Assembly (NCBI RefSeq): GCF_001593955.1
Contig: NZ_LTAZ01000004.1
Span: 620,001-684,000 of the forward strand
Origin: Halalkalicoccus paucihalophilus
Lineage (GTDB): Archaea > Halobacteriota > Halobacteria > Halobacteriales > Halalkalicoccaceae
Direction: 5' to 3'
DNA length: 64,000 nt
In this document: piece after piece, positions 44,627-52,043 of the stretch
Position numbering within the stretch: position 1 is the stretch's first letter
How the letters are laid out: each line of letters starts with the position of its first letter
The notes under the pieces: generated by a model
Told to the model about the DNA's origin: nothing
What the model saw: only the letters and a program-made list of their open reading frames with translations
Database searches by the model: none
Translations under genes and position numbers: made by a program

Positions 44627-46633
44627 ATGATCGACTGGGAGGTTACGGCGGCGGGACTCCGGGTGTCGGATCGCCGCGCCGCCGTCGAGATAGCGGCCCC
44701 CGATTGGGGGGAGTTCTACGCTGGCGGGACGCTACCTCGCCCGGTCGATACGACAGTTTCCGGTCAGGTCTCGAAACTCGGGTTCGGCACGCCGCGCGCG
44801 ACGGTCACGAGCCTTACTGATGGCAACACACACACCTCGATCGGCGACGGGCGGACGGACCTGCCGCCCGACACCTACCTGCTGGACGTGGCCGCGCCGA
44901 TCGAGACCGCAGTCCAGTTCGACGGCCCCGCGACGATCCATGCACCCGAACGCTCGTTCGAACTCTCCTTCGTCGACCGCCAGTCGGTCACGCTCGGGTT
45001 CAAGAGCCAGTTCAGGGGACCCGAATTCACGATCGAAATTCCACCGACGCCCGCCGGGTTCGCACACGCGATCTCCCATCTCCACGCCGGCTTCGAGACG
45101 ACCGGTGTCGAGAAGTCGCTTCCCGCGCTCCGCGGGCACCCCTCACGCATCGAGTTCGCCGATACCGTCGCGATCCCCGACCGGATCGCGAACGCGACCG
45201 CCGAAACCGACATCGAACTGCGCGTGCCCGCGGACCTCGGGACGGTGCTTACGGTCTCGCCGCTCGCGTACTACTTGCAGGCGTGCGTCTCCATCGAGGA
45301 GGGTGCCGTTCCGACGATCACCGCGCCGGGACTGACCCACCGTCTGGAGGGAGACCTCCCCGAGGTAGTCGCCTCGGTGCTCAGGCGGGTGTTCTACCTC
45401 GATTGTTGCTGTCGGGAGGCGGGGCCCTCGCTCGCCGGCCTTCCCGATCCGAACGCGCTCGGGCTGGACCCCGACAGCCTCGCGAATCCGGTTCGACGCC
45501 TCGCCGCCTACCTCGATATCGACGGGGATTCGCTCGACCTCCCCGAGTGGCACCTCGCGACGTACCTCCCCGCGGAGTCCGAGGCCGCCCGTGCGCTGCC
45601 GTACGCGCTCGATCGACTCAGCCTGATCCAACCGCCCGAGACGCGCCCGCTCGACGGAAAGGAGCTGCTCCGGCGGTCGTTGACGGATTTCTACCGGCGG
45701 GGAGACAGGCAGTCGGTGTCGATCGACGCGGTCACGCCCGTTCTCGGGCCCGCCCGCTCGCACGCCTGGCTCGACGAGACGGTCCCAATCGACGTGTTCA
45801 ACGCCCGAACGGAAGCGTTCGAAAACGGCCTGTCGGGACTCGACACCGACGGACGGCTCCCCTTCATCGTGGTCCAGAACGATCCCGAGATGGGCGAGGA
45901 GTACGCCGAGGTCGCCCGGATCTACGAGGACCACGCGGCGGACCTCCCGATCGACGTCACCGCCCATCGAAACCTCACGTGTGAGGAACTCTCGGCGGTG
46001 TTCCAGCGCCCGAGCGCGTTCGTCCACTACGTCGGCCACTGCGATAAGGAGGGACTGCGCTGTACCGACGGCAACCTCTCGGTCGAGGAGATTCCCGAGA
46101 GCAACGCCCAGACGTTCTTCTTGAACGCCTGTGGCACGTTTTACGAGGGAGAGGCGCTCGTCGAACGGGGCAGCGTCGCCGGCGGGGTGACGTTCTCGAA
46201 GGTGCTCAACGAACAGGCCGCGACCGTCGGGACGACGTTCGCTCGCCTGCTCGTCTACGGCTTTAGCATCGATCGGGCGATGAGCCTCGCGCGCCGACAG
46301 ATCATGATGGGCAAGAACTACGCGGTCGTCGGCGACGGCACACACGTCCTCGGTGGACGGCGTGATCGTCACCCCGGAACGCTGCTCGCCGAGCCGACCG
46401 ACGAGGGCTTTTCGGTCACGTACGACGTGCTTCCGAACTGGACGGCCGGCGGTTGGTACTATCCGCGGGAGATCGGGGAGGATACGCCGCATCTCACCGG
46501 AACGACGACCGAATCGACGCTCGACCGTTCGTCATTGCTCGCCGTCGTGGAGTCGACCGACGCACCGGTCATCTACGACGGGCAGTTCTTCTGGCCCGAG
46601 GATCTGGCCTCGCATCTCCGTTCTCAGCAGTGA
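44627..46633 (+). CDS. orphan CHAT-domain cysteine protease
   Basis: 668 residues. The C-terminal third matches the caspase-like CHAT fold: catalytic His471 in FVHYVGHC and catalytic Cys502 in FFLNACGT, followed by a family-like segment GSVAGGVTFSKVLNEQAATVGTTFARLL and FSIDRAMSLARR. The N-terminal ~350 residues form a β-rich region with no recognised domain, then helical linker. CHAT proteases in other prokaryotes cleave partner proteins on activation (for example type III-E CRISPR, or with gasdermins). No such partner is encoded next to it. Confidence 0.85.
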   Translation: MIDWEVTAAGLRVSDRRAAVEIAAPDWGEFYAGGTLPRPVDTTVSGQVSKLGFGTPRATVTSLTDGNTHTSIGDGRTDLPPDTYLLDVAAPIETAVQFDGPATIHAPERSFELSFVDRQSVTLGFKSQFRGPEFTIEIPPTPAGFAHAISHLHAGFETTGVEKSLPALRGHPSRIEFADTVAIPDRIANATAETDIELRVPADLGTVLTVSPLAYYLQACVSIEEGAVPTITAPGLTHRLEGDLPEVVASVLRRVFYLDCCCREAGPSLAGLPDPNALGLDPDSLANPVRRLAAYLDIDGDSLDLPEWHLATYLPAESEAARALPYALDRLSLIQPPETRPLDGKELLRRSLTDFYRRGDRQSVSIDAVTPVLGPARSHAWLDETVPIDVFNARTEAFENGLSGLDTDGRLPFIVVQNDPEMGEEYAEVARIYEDHAADLPIDVTAHRNLTCEELSAVFQRPSAFVHYVGHCDKEGLRCTDGNLSVEEIPESNAQTFFLNACGTFYEGEALVERGSVAGGVTFSKVLNEQAATVGTTFARLLVYGFSIDRAMSLARRQIMMGKNYAVVGDGTHVLGGRRDRHPGTLLAEPTDEGFSVTYDVLPNWTAGGWYYPREIGEDTPHLTGTTTESTLDRSSLLAVVESTDAPVIYDGQFFWPEDLASHLRSQQ

Positions 46634-46750
46634 TACCGCCACCGTGTGTGGTGTCAACCACCGCTATATATCGAAATCGGGACCGAGACGGATGAAGTCG
46701 GCTGATATGATGGTATTTGTTGTCATCGTGATATCCCTGTCTCTCGGCCG

Positions 46751-46792
46751 TTATAATTAAATAGTTGTGAAACCATTGTGCACCCACAACTA
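46751..46792 (+). promoter_or_regulatory. promoter and inverted-repeat operator of the tbsP gene
   Basis: TATAATTAA (46752-46760) lies about 35 bases before the ATG. Just after it, TAGTTGTG (46762-46769) and CACAACTA (46785-46792) form a perfect 8-bp inverted repeat with a 15-base spacer; the right half ends on the A of the start codon. The arrangement fits a repressor site covering the transcription start, possibly autoregulation. Confidence 0.55.
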
Positions 46793-47607
46793 TGGCCTCA
46801 AATTTACTCGATGATAACATCGAAGATATCCTCAGGACGGTCCTCGAGTCCGCTTCCGAGGATCTGATCGTAGTGAATCCGTCCGCGGACGCGATCGAGG
46901 AACTGATCGACGTCGCCGGCGGTGTCTCGGAGCTTCCGCGGATTCGGTTGCTTGGAGACGAATCGACGCTGAAGGACGTGATGAGCGACTTCATCCTCGC
47001 GAGCAATGCGGCGGACTTGATCGACGACGATAGTCTCGAACTCCGGACGCTCGAGAACGGAAACGAGAACTCGTTGCTGGTCTCGCCGAACGAGGTCGTC
47101 GCGTTGATCAACGTCGGCGACACCGTTGCAGGACTGGCGACCGACGACGAGGAGTTCGTCTCGCTCACGCACGACTCGTATGCGACCGCGTGGGAGGACG
47201 CAGCGGAGTTCAAGCTTCGCACACCGCCGCTCTCGCGTGTTCGATCTACGCTCGCGGACGACATCGGCGAGCCGGTCGAAGCCGACTTCACGGGCGTTCT
47301 GAACTCGCTGCAGACCGCTCGTGGCGACGGTGACGGTCTCGACGAGGTGACGATCAGCCTGCTCATCGCCGCGAAAAACGAGGTCCTGCTCTACGACATC
47401 TCGAAGTGGGGTGAGGACGTCGGCATCGCGAGCAAGGCGACGTTCTCGCGGACCAAGACGCGCCTCGAAGACATGGGCCTGATCGACACCGAGAAGGTCC
47501 CGATCGACGTCGGTCGACCGCGCCTCCGACTGAAGTTCGGTGACGAACGCCTGCGCGAAGCCAACACCGACCAGCTCGCGAGCGTCGCACAGAACCTGCT
47601 GAACTGA
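46792..47607 (+). CDS. tbsP: TbsP-type transcription regulator
   Basis: 271 residues. N-terminal domain of about 190 residues with α/β character (DDNIEDILRTVLESASEDLIVVNP, LGDESTLKDVMSDF) that could be a ligand-sensing part. The C-terminal winged helix reads EVLLYDISKWGEDVGIASKATFSRTKTRLEDMGLIDTEK. This matches the haloarchaeal TbsP (DUF5821) type reported to control central carbon genes. Located 4.4 kb before pckA, so regulation of gluconeogenic genes is plausible. Confidence 0.85.
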   Translation: MASNLLDDNIEDILRTVLESASEDLIVVNPSADAIEELIDVAGGVSELPRIRLLGDESTLKDVMSDFILASNAADLIDDDSLELRTLENGNENSLLVSPNEVVALINVGDTVAGLATDDEEFVSLTHDSYATAWEDAAEFKLRTPPLSRVRSTLADDIGEPVEADFTGVLNSLQTARGDGDGLDEVTISLLIAAKNEVLLYDISKWGEDVGIASKATFSRTKTRLEDMGLIDTEKVPIDVGRPRLRLKFGDERLREANTDQLASVAQNLLN

Positions 47608-47629
47608 TCGGCGACCGATCGGTTTTATT
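47606..47629 (+). terminator. hairpin with T-rich end, also possible promoter of the YcaO gene
   Basis: GATCGG-CGA-CCGATC (47606-47620) sits across the tbsP stop and is followed by GGTTTTATT. TTTTATT is also centred 27 bases before the YcaO ATG, so the same bases may serve as its TATA box. Read-through and separate initiation are both possible. Confidence 0.5.
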
Positions 47630-47652
47630 CGTTCTCTCACCCGAGCCGACGT

Positions 47653-49368
47653 ATGGACGTTCCCATCGGCCTCGTCGGCTCGGGTCCCGCGATCGAAGCA
47701 GTAGCGGCCGCACTCGACGACGTCGGTATCGACACACGGCAGGGATCACCCGAAACGCTCTCCACACGTCTCGCGGTCGTCGTCGATCGGGTCGGTACAG
47801 ACACGTTCTTGGAGGTCGACGAGTCACACGACGAACCGTGGATCGCCGTCGAACTCGGCGGTATCGGCGGCTACGCCATCGAGAGTGTCGAGGCGTCGAT
47901 CACGGGGTTCACTCCGGAAGTAGGCTGTTATCGCTGTCTACGGACCAGAATCGAGTCCGGCGAGTTCAAGCTTGCAGCGGGTGCTCCCGACCCCGATCCC
48001 GCTCTCGCACGCCTCGCGGGTGCGATCGCCGGTCAGCGGATCGTCACCGCGCTTCGCGGCGAGGAGAGTCGGTTGTTCGGTCGTGTGATCGAACTGCCGT
48101 ACACCGAGCGGCGGTTTCTCGGCGTTCCGACCTGCGAGCGGTGTGGCGGTCGCCCGTCCGAACCGACCGACGAGAACGAAAGTCGATCCGTCGAGGAGGC
48201 GATCGCCCACGCCGAAGGCGGTGTCGACGAGCGGGTCGGGATCGTCCGGTCGATCGGCGAACTCGCGTCGTTTCCCGTCCCCTACTACCTCGCGACGACA
48301 GGTGAAACCGACGGGTTCAGTGACGCGAGCGCGGCGAACAAGGCGGCAGGCGTCGCCGCCGACTGGAACACGGCATACATGAAGGCGTTGGGCGAGGCGC
48401 TCGAACGCTACAGTGCGGGCGTCTATCGGAGCGAGTGGTTCGAGTTCGCTCACCCGGACGAACTGCAGGATGCAGTCGCTCCCGACCGGTTCGTCGGCGT
48501 CGACGCGACCGGCGCCGAGATCCCGTGGGTTGCAGGCGAGCGCCTCGATACCGGCGAGTCGGTGTCGCTTCCAGCGGAGTTCGTTCAGTTCCCGCCGCCC
48601 GAAAAACGCTTCGGGCCGTCGATCACGACCGGACTGGGGCTCGGGAACACACGCAATGAGGCGCTTCTGTCCGGACTCTACGAGGTAATCGAGCGCGACG
48701 CGACGATGCTCGCGTGGTACTCAACGTTCGAGCCGCTCGGACTCGTCGTCGAGGACGATACCTTCAGCATGCTCGTGCGCCGGGCGGCGAGTGAGGGGCT
48801 CTCGGTGACGTCGCTCCTCGTGACTCAGGACGTCGACGTGCCGGTCGTGGCGGTCGCTGTCCATCGGGAAGGCGAAGGGAGAGGGGGGGACGAGTGGCCA
48901 CGCTTCGCACTCGGATCGGACGCCGATCTCGACGCGACGGCGGCCGCTCGATCCGCGCTCTGTGAGGCCCTTCAGAACTGGATGGAGCTCCGATCGATGG
49001 GTCCCGAGGCTGCGGGCGAGGAATCGGGCTGGATCGGGCGCTACGCCTCCTTTCCGGACCCTGCACGCGACTTGCTCGATACCTCGGGAACGGTGGATGC
49101 GAACGCGCTCGGGGCCGAGACGCTCGGCTCGTCAGGAGAACTCGACGCGATCGTCTCCCGTGTGAGCGACGCCGGGTTGACGCCATCGGCGGCGTGGATC
49201 ACGCCGACTGACGTGCGCGAACTCGGGTTCGAGGCGACACGCGTGGTCGTCCCCGAGGCCCAACCGCTGTTCACCCGCAAGCCGGTCTTCGGCGAGCGCG
49301 CGGAGACGGTTCCCCGCACGATGGGGTTCGAACCACGCCTCGAACGGGATCCCCACCCCTATCCCTAG
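47653..49368 (+). CDS. single-chain YcaO cyclodehydratase-like protein with zinc-tetracysteine N domain and PxPxP end
   Basis: 571 residues. The N-terminal half (about 1-175) looks like the E1/ocin-ThiF-like partner domain of azoline synthetases, with cysteine pairs C92/C95 and C161/C164 that should hold a zinc. The rest is a YcaO ATPase: AYMKALGEALERYS (Glu248, Glu251) and NTRNEALLSGLYEVIERDA (Glu344, Glu347) are its nucleotide/Mg motifs, with RSALCEALQNWMELR following. The last five residues are PHPYP, the PxPxP ending required by azoline-forming YcaO enzymes. A fused layout like TruD. The substrate is unknown. It is 45 bases after tbsP. Confidence 0.9.
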   Translation: MDVPIGLVGSGPAIEAVAAALDDVGIDTRQGSPETLSTRLAVVVDRVGTDTFLEVDESHDEPWIAVELGGIGGYAIESVEASITGFTPEVGCYRCLRTRIESGEFKLAAGAPDPDPALARLAGAIAGQRIVTALRGEESRLFGRVIELPYTERRFLGVPTCERCGGRPSEPTDENESRSVEEAIAHAEGGVDERVGIVRSIGELASFPVPYYLATTGETDGFSDASAANKAAGVAADWNTAYMKALGEALERYSAGVYRSEWFEFAHPDELQDAVAPDRFVGVDATGAEIPWVAGERLDTGESVSLPAEFVQFPPPEKRFGPSITTGLGLGNTRNEALLSGLYEVIERDATMLAWYSTFEPLGLVVEDDTFSMLVRRAASEGLSVTSLLVTQDVDVPVVAVAVHREGEGRGGDEWPRFALGSDADLDATAAARSALCEALQNWMELRSMGPEAAGEESGWIGRYASFPDPARDLLDTSGTVDANALGAETLGSSGELDAIVSRVSDAGLTPSAAWITPTDVRELGFEATRVVVPEAQPLFTRKPVFGERAETVPRTMGFEPRLERDPHPYP

Positions 49369-49718
49369 TTGAGGTGTTTGACCGACAGTGCGAGGCGCTC
49401 ACCGTTTTCCAACTGGACGGCGAAGACGCTCGGCTCGTCATCGAGGTCGAACACGTCGGTGATCTCCCCCGAAACGTGCTCGATGCATTCGGTCCCGCCC
49501 TCACGCTGTACCATCGGTAGCTCGACGTGATTGCCGATCAGTTCGTGTGTCTGTGCGGTAGCGTGTTTCGTCCCGATCCGCAGGAAACCGAGTAGGTGGT
49601 CCGTGACCACTCGGCTGACACAGAGCCAGCAACAGTCGTCGATCCGACCGCGATAACATCCCCCACTGTACTTCGGGAGGTGGCGCTTTTTCTCCGGACC
49701 CCGTTCTCCTATCATCAT
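49365..49718 (-). CDS. small haloarchaeal protein with a cysteine-rich segment
   Basis: 117 residues from the ATG at 49718; a GTG at 49730 is possible. The N-terminal part holds PKYSGGCYRGRIDDCCWLCVSRVVTDH; the rest is β-rich (CIEHVSGEITDVFDLDDEPSVFAVQLENG). The stop overlaps the YcaO stop by 4 bases on the opposite strand. TTAAAT about 25 bases upstream supports the ATG start. Function unknown. Confidence 0.65.
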   Translation of the reverse strand: MMIGERGPEKKRHLPKYSGGCYRGRIDDCCWLCVSRVVTDHLLGFLRIGTKHATAQTHELIGNHVELPMVQREGGTECIEHVSGEITDVFDLDDEPSVFAVQLENGERLALSVKHLN

Positions 49719-49779
49719 CGTAGATACCACATGTGATTACTTAAATCTATACAATTATTGACAATACTAGAGTTCTCAA

Positions 49780-50898
49780 TTATACACCAAACGTCGCTCG
49801 CAGGAAGTCGCGAGTGCCGGGGCCGAGCCCCACGGCGAGGATCGCAACGAGCAGTAACATCGAGTAGCGCGGGCTCTCCTCGAAGATCTCGTCGTTGAAT
49901 ACCCAGACGACGAACAGCGCGGCTCCGATCTTGACGAGCAAGAAGGGCCACGCGGTTCCGATGGCCGCCGATACCGAGGGGGGTTGAACCGCGCTCGTAA
50001 CCTCGATGATCGCGCTGTTGACGACGTGTTTCGGCGTGTAGCTCGGAAGTCCGAGTTCGCTCGCCCAGTCGAGGCTGAGGACGTTCGCGATCCCGTCGAC
50101 GGTGTGGCCCCAAACGACGAGAACGCCCATGTAACCGGTGGCGACGTTCACCTCGGGGGCGAACCGCTCGGTTCCGATCCAGGCGAGGGCAGCCACCAGC
50201 GTCGCGCCGACGAGCGTGATGGCCGCGACGGCCGGGTGGAACTCGAGAACCGAAGTCGAGGCGGCGAGCCAGCCCAGGTAGCCGATCGTGACCGTAAACG
50301 CGAGCGTCCCGATCGCGGCGAGCGGGTACTCGTATCGTTCGACGAGGTCTCCCCTCGCGGCCGCGACGCTCACGAGCACCGCTGCGAGTGTGACGAAGAA
50401 GACCGTAAAGTAGATGAACGGACTGATGAACAGGCCGCTCAGCGGGAAGGAGATCGCCGGTTCTCCGGTGGTTCGGAGGAGGGCGACGCTTGCGTCCTCG
50501 ACGGTTCGTAGAGCGCCACCGAACAGCATGAACGGGAACAGCGCGAAGAAAAAGCCCTGTCCGGTCCCGATATCGAGCCGGCGGAGGAAGAAAACGACGC
50601 CGAGCAGCGCGAACACCAGCACGATCGCGTAACTCACCGTCGATACCGTCGTGTAGCCGGGTTCGGCGACGATGCCAGTCAGACAGTCGCCATCGAGGAC
50701 GGTCCGCCCGTCAATCCGCTGTGCACAGGCGCTTCCGGTACCGTCCGCGACGACCGGGCCCCAGAAGTATCGCCAGAGAAATCCGTCGTAGACCTGTCGG
50801 GGGAACGCGAAAGCGCCGACGACGAGAGCGGTAAGCACCGTCAGTGCCACGGCGACCCACGCCCGTGCAGGGTCGATACGATCCGAAACGTCGTCCAT
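49780..50898 (-). CDS. DUF63-type integral membrane protein
   Basis: 372 residues with about nine hydrophobic helices. It has the family's opening (WRYFWGPVVADG, then AEPGYTTVSTVSYAIVLVFALLGVVFFLRRLDI) and a central GHTVDGIANVLSLDW. DUF63 proteins are archaeal and uncharacterised. Confidence 0.88.
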   Translation of the reverse strand: MDDVSDRIDPARAWVAVALTVLTALVVGAFAFPRQVYDGFLWRYFWGPVVADGTGSACAQRIDGRTVLDGDCLTGIVAEPGYTTVSTVSYAIVLVFALLGVVFFLRRLDIGTGQGFFFALFPFMLFGGALRTVEDASVALLRTTGEPAISFPLSGLFISPFIYFTVFFVTLAAVLVSVAAARGDLVERYEYPLAAIGTLAFTVTIGYLGWLAASTSVLEFHPAVAAITLVGATLVAALAWIGTERFAPEVNVATGYMGVLVVWGHTVDGIANVLSLDWASELGLPSYTPKHVVNSAIIEVTSAVQPPSVSAAIGTAWPFLLVKIGAALFVVWVFNDEIFEESPRYSMLLLVAILAVGLGPGTRDFLRATFGV

Positions 50899-50970
50899 AT
50901 TTCAGAGGGTGCGTGCGGGAACTTTTAGGGTTCCGGTCTAGTCGTGCCGATACGTTTCGACCCGCCCGCC

Positions 50971-51432
50971 TTATCGAAGCGATTCGAGGGTCGTCTCGAC
51001 GTCGTCCCAGTGGCTCCCACGCCAGAACGGTTGGCCACAGTCGCGACAGCGCCACACCGGCTGCTCGGCAGGTGAGGGGGCGAACGGCGGCGTCCGCTCG
51101 TCCGCGCCGACTTCGCGGAGTCGCCCGTTACAGACCGAACACCGCACGGGCTCGTCGAGGGCGAGTACGAACCCCGCTTCGAGGAGTTCCGTGAGTTGCT
51201 CTTCGATCTCCCGCCCTCGCAAGACAAGCGCCCCGTCCGTGTCGTGTCCGAGATCGACGTCCCGCGTCAGCAACCGTCGCCCCTCCTCGTCGGCGAGTTC
51301 CCGAATTCGTCCGTCGGTCTCGACGCCGCGATCGAGCGCGTAGACGGTATCGTAGCCACACATCCGCAGATAGGTCGCGAGTTTGCCGAGCATTACGTCG
51401 AGCAACAGGGTCGTATCAGTCGGCGTCGGCAT
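50971..51432 (-). CDS. Mut7-C (PIN-like) RNase-fold protein
   Basis: 153 residues. A PIN-like N-terminal domain opens with LLLDVMLGKLATYLRMCGYDT (acidic catalytic Asp) and contains LLTRDVDLGHD. A zinc ribbon closes the protein (CSVCNGRL ... CRDCGQPFWRGSHWDDV). This is the Mut7-C layout, a predicted RNase domain. The start Met at 51432 gives the usual length. Confidence 0.85.
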   Translation of the reverse strand: MPTPTDTTLLLDVMLGKLATYLRMCGYDTVYALDRGVETDGRIRELADEEGRRLLTRDVDLGHDTDGALVLRGREIEEQLTELLEAGFVLALDEPVRCSVCNGRLREVGADERTPPFAPSPAEQPVWRCRDCGQPFWRGSHWDDVETTLESLR

Positions 51433-51534
51433 GGTGAGTAGAGCGCCCCGATCGGTATGAACGGACTGGAAATCCGTGTGACAGCTACCCAAAGACATAT
51501 ACCCCATGTTGTTCTCTGTCACACCGTGGGATCG

Positions 51535-51648
51535 ATGAACAGACGATACCCGGAATGGCACTGTCAGACGTGTGGGAAGCCGCTTCGTATCCGGCCGTGT
51601 CTCAACTGCCACCATCGCCAGCGGTTGGGGCCTGCATCCGCGGACTGA
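51535..51648 (+). CDS. 37-residue zinc-finger microprotein
   Basis: ATG at 51535 to TGA at 51648, reading MNRRYPEWHCQTCGKPL then RPCLNCHHRQR. Two C-x2-C pairs 11 residues apart fit one zinc site. A TATA-like ACATATACC lies about 40 bases upstream (51493-51501). Haloarchaea carry many such small zinc-finger proteins, some affecting biofilm or swarming. An in-frame start at 51457 is less likely. Confidence 0.6.
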   Translation: MNRRYPEWHCQTCGKPLRIRPCLNCHHRQRLGPASAD

Positions 51649-51734
51649 GCGATACGAACGGTCGATATCGGTTTTTGCATCCGATCGTCGCGGAGCCTTC
51701 GGCTCCTCGTTCGGCGCCGGTGAGAACTTTGCGA

Positions 51735-51779
51735 GGGAAGAGCGCTCCGAGAGCGTCTTCCCGCACTCTTTCGAGTGCG
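51735..51779 (-). terminator. hairpins at the 3' side of tRNA-Leu(CAA)
   Basis: A stem GGGAAG/CTTCCC (51735-51740, 51757-51762) with an imperfect inner extension, then CGCACTC/GAGTGCG (51762-51768, 51773-51779), the latter reaching the last bases of the tRNA. These could form the tRNA trailer or a termination structure; they are strong enough to compete with the acceptor stem if not processed. Confidence 0.4.
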
Positions 51780-51859
51780 AGGGGAGGGATTTGAACCCAC
51801 GGACCTCTACAGGAGCGGATCTTGAGTCCGCCGCCGTTTCCGGGCTTGGCTACCCTCGC
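51776..51859 (-). tRNA. tRNA-Leu (anticodon CAA)
   Basis: 84 bases. Acceptor GCGAGGG/CCCTCGC, discriminator A, anticodon stem GCGGA/TCCGC around the loop CTCAAGA (anticodon CAA), long variable arm, T arm with GGTTCAAATCC. No intron, no encoded CCA. It reads UUG codons. It differs in acceptor stem from the GAG isoacceptor at 1983, as expected for separate genes. Confidence 0.95.
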
Positions 51860-52000
51860 ACGCACGCCATCCTCCGTTAGCCGTCCGCTAAAAGATTCCG
51901 AATCACCGACGGCACTACATTCGACCACACGTCCACCTCTGTTACAATTCGTACTTCAATTCGAGTTACTTTTTGACAATAGGTGTCCATGTGGTTTGTA

Positions 52001-52026
52001 GCCACGGTATAATTAAGACCCGTGGC
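52001..52026 (+). promoter_or_regulatory. pckA promoter with perfect inverted repeat around the TATA box
   Basis: GCCACGG (52001-52007) and CCGTGGC (52020-52026) flank the TATA element TATAATTAA (52008-52016) with a 12-base spacer. The ATG at 52044 is about 33 bases from the TATA centre, so the transcript has little or no leader. A protein binding the repeat would block TBP. Confidence 0.6.
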
Positions 52027-52043
52027 GGTCGTAGAGTGGACAT

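Noticed and set aside
44617..44820. Frame starting at the ATG just before the CHAT start codon
   Set aside because: It is out of frame with the CHAT protein, Arg/Gly-rich and short; no support as a gene.
49365..49718. Cysteine-rich small gene as the YcaO precursor peptide
   Set aside because: Cysteines lie near the N-terminus, not in a C-terminal core; the gene is on the opposite strand and most of it looks like a folded β domain. A role as substrate is not excluded but not supported.
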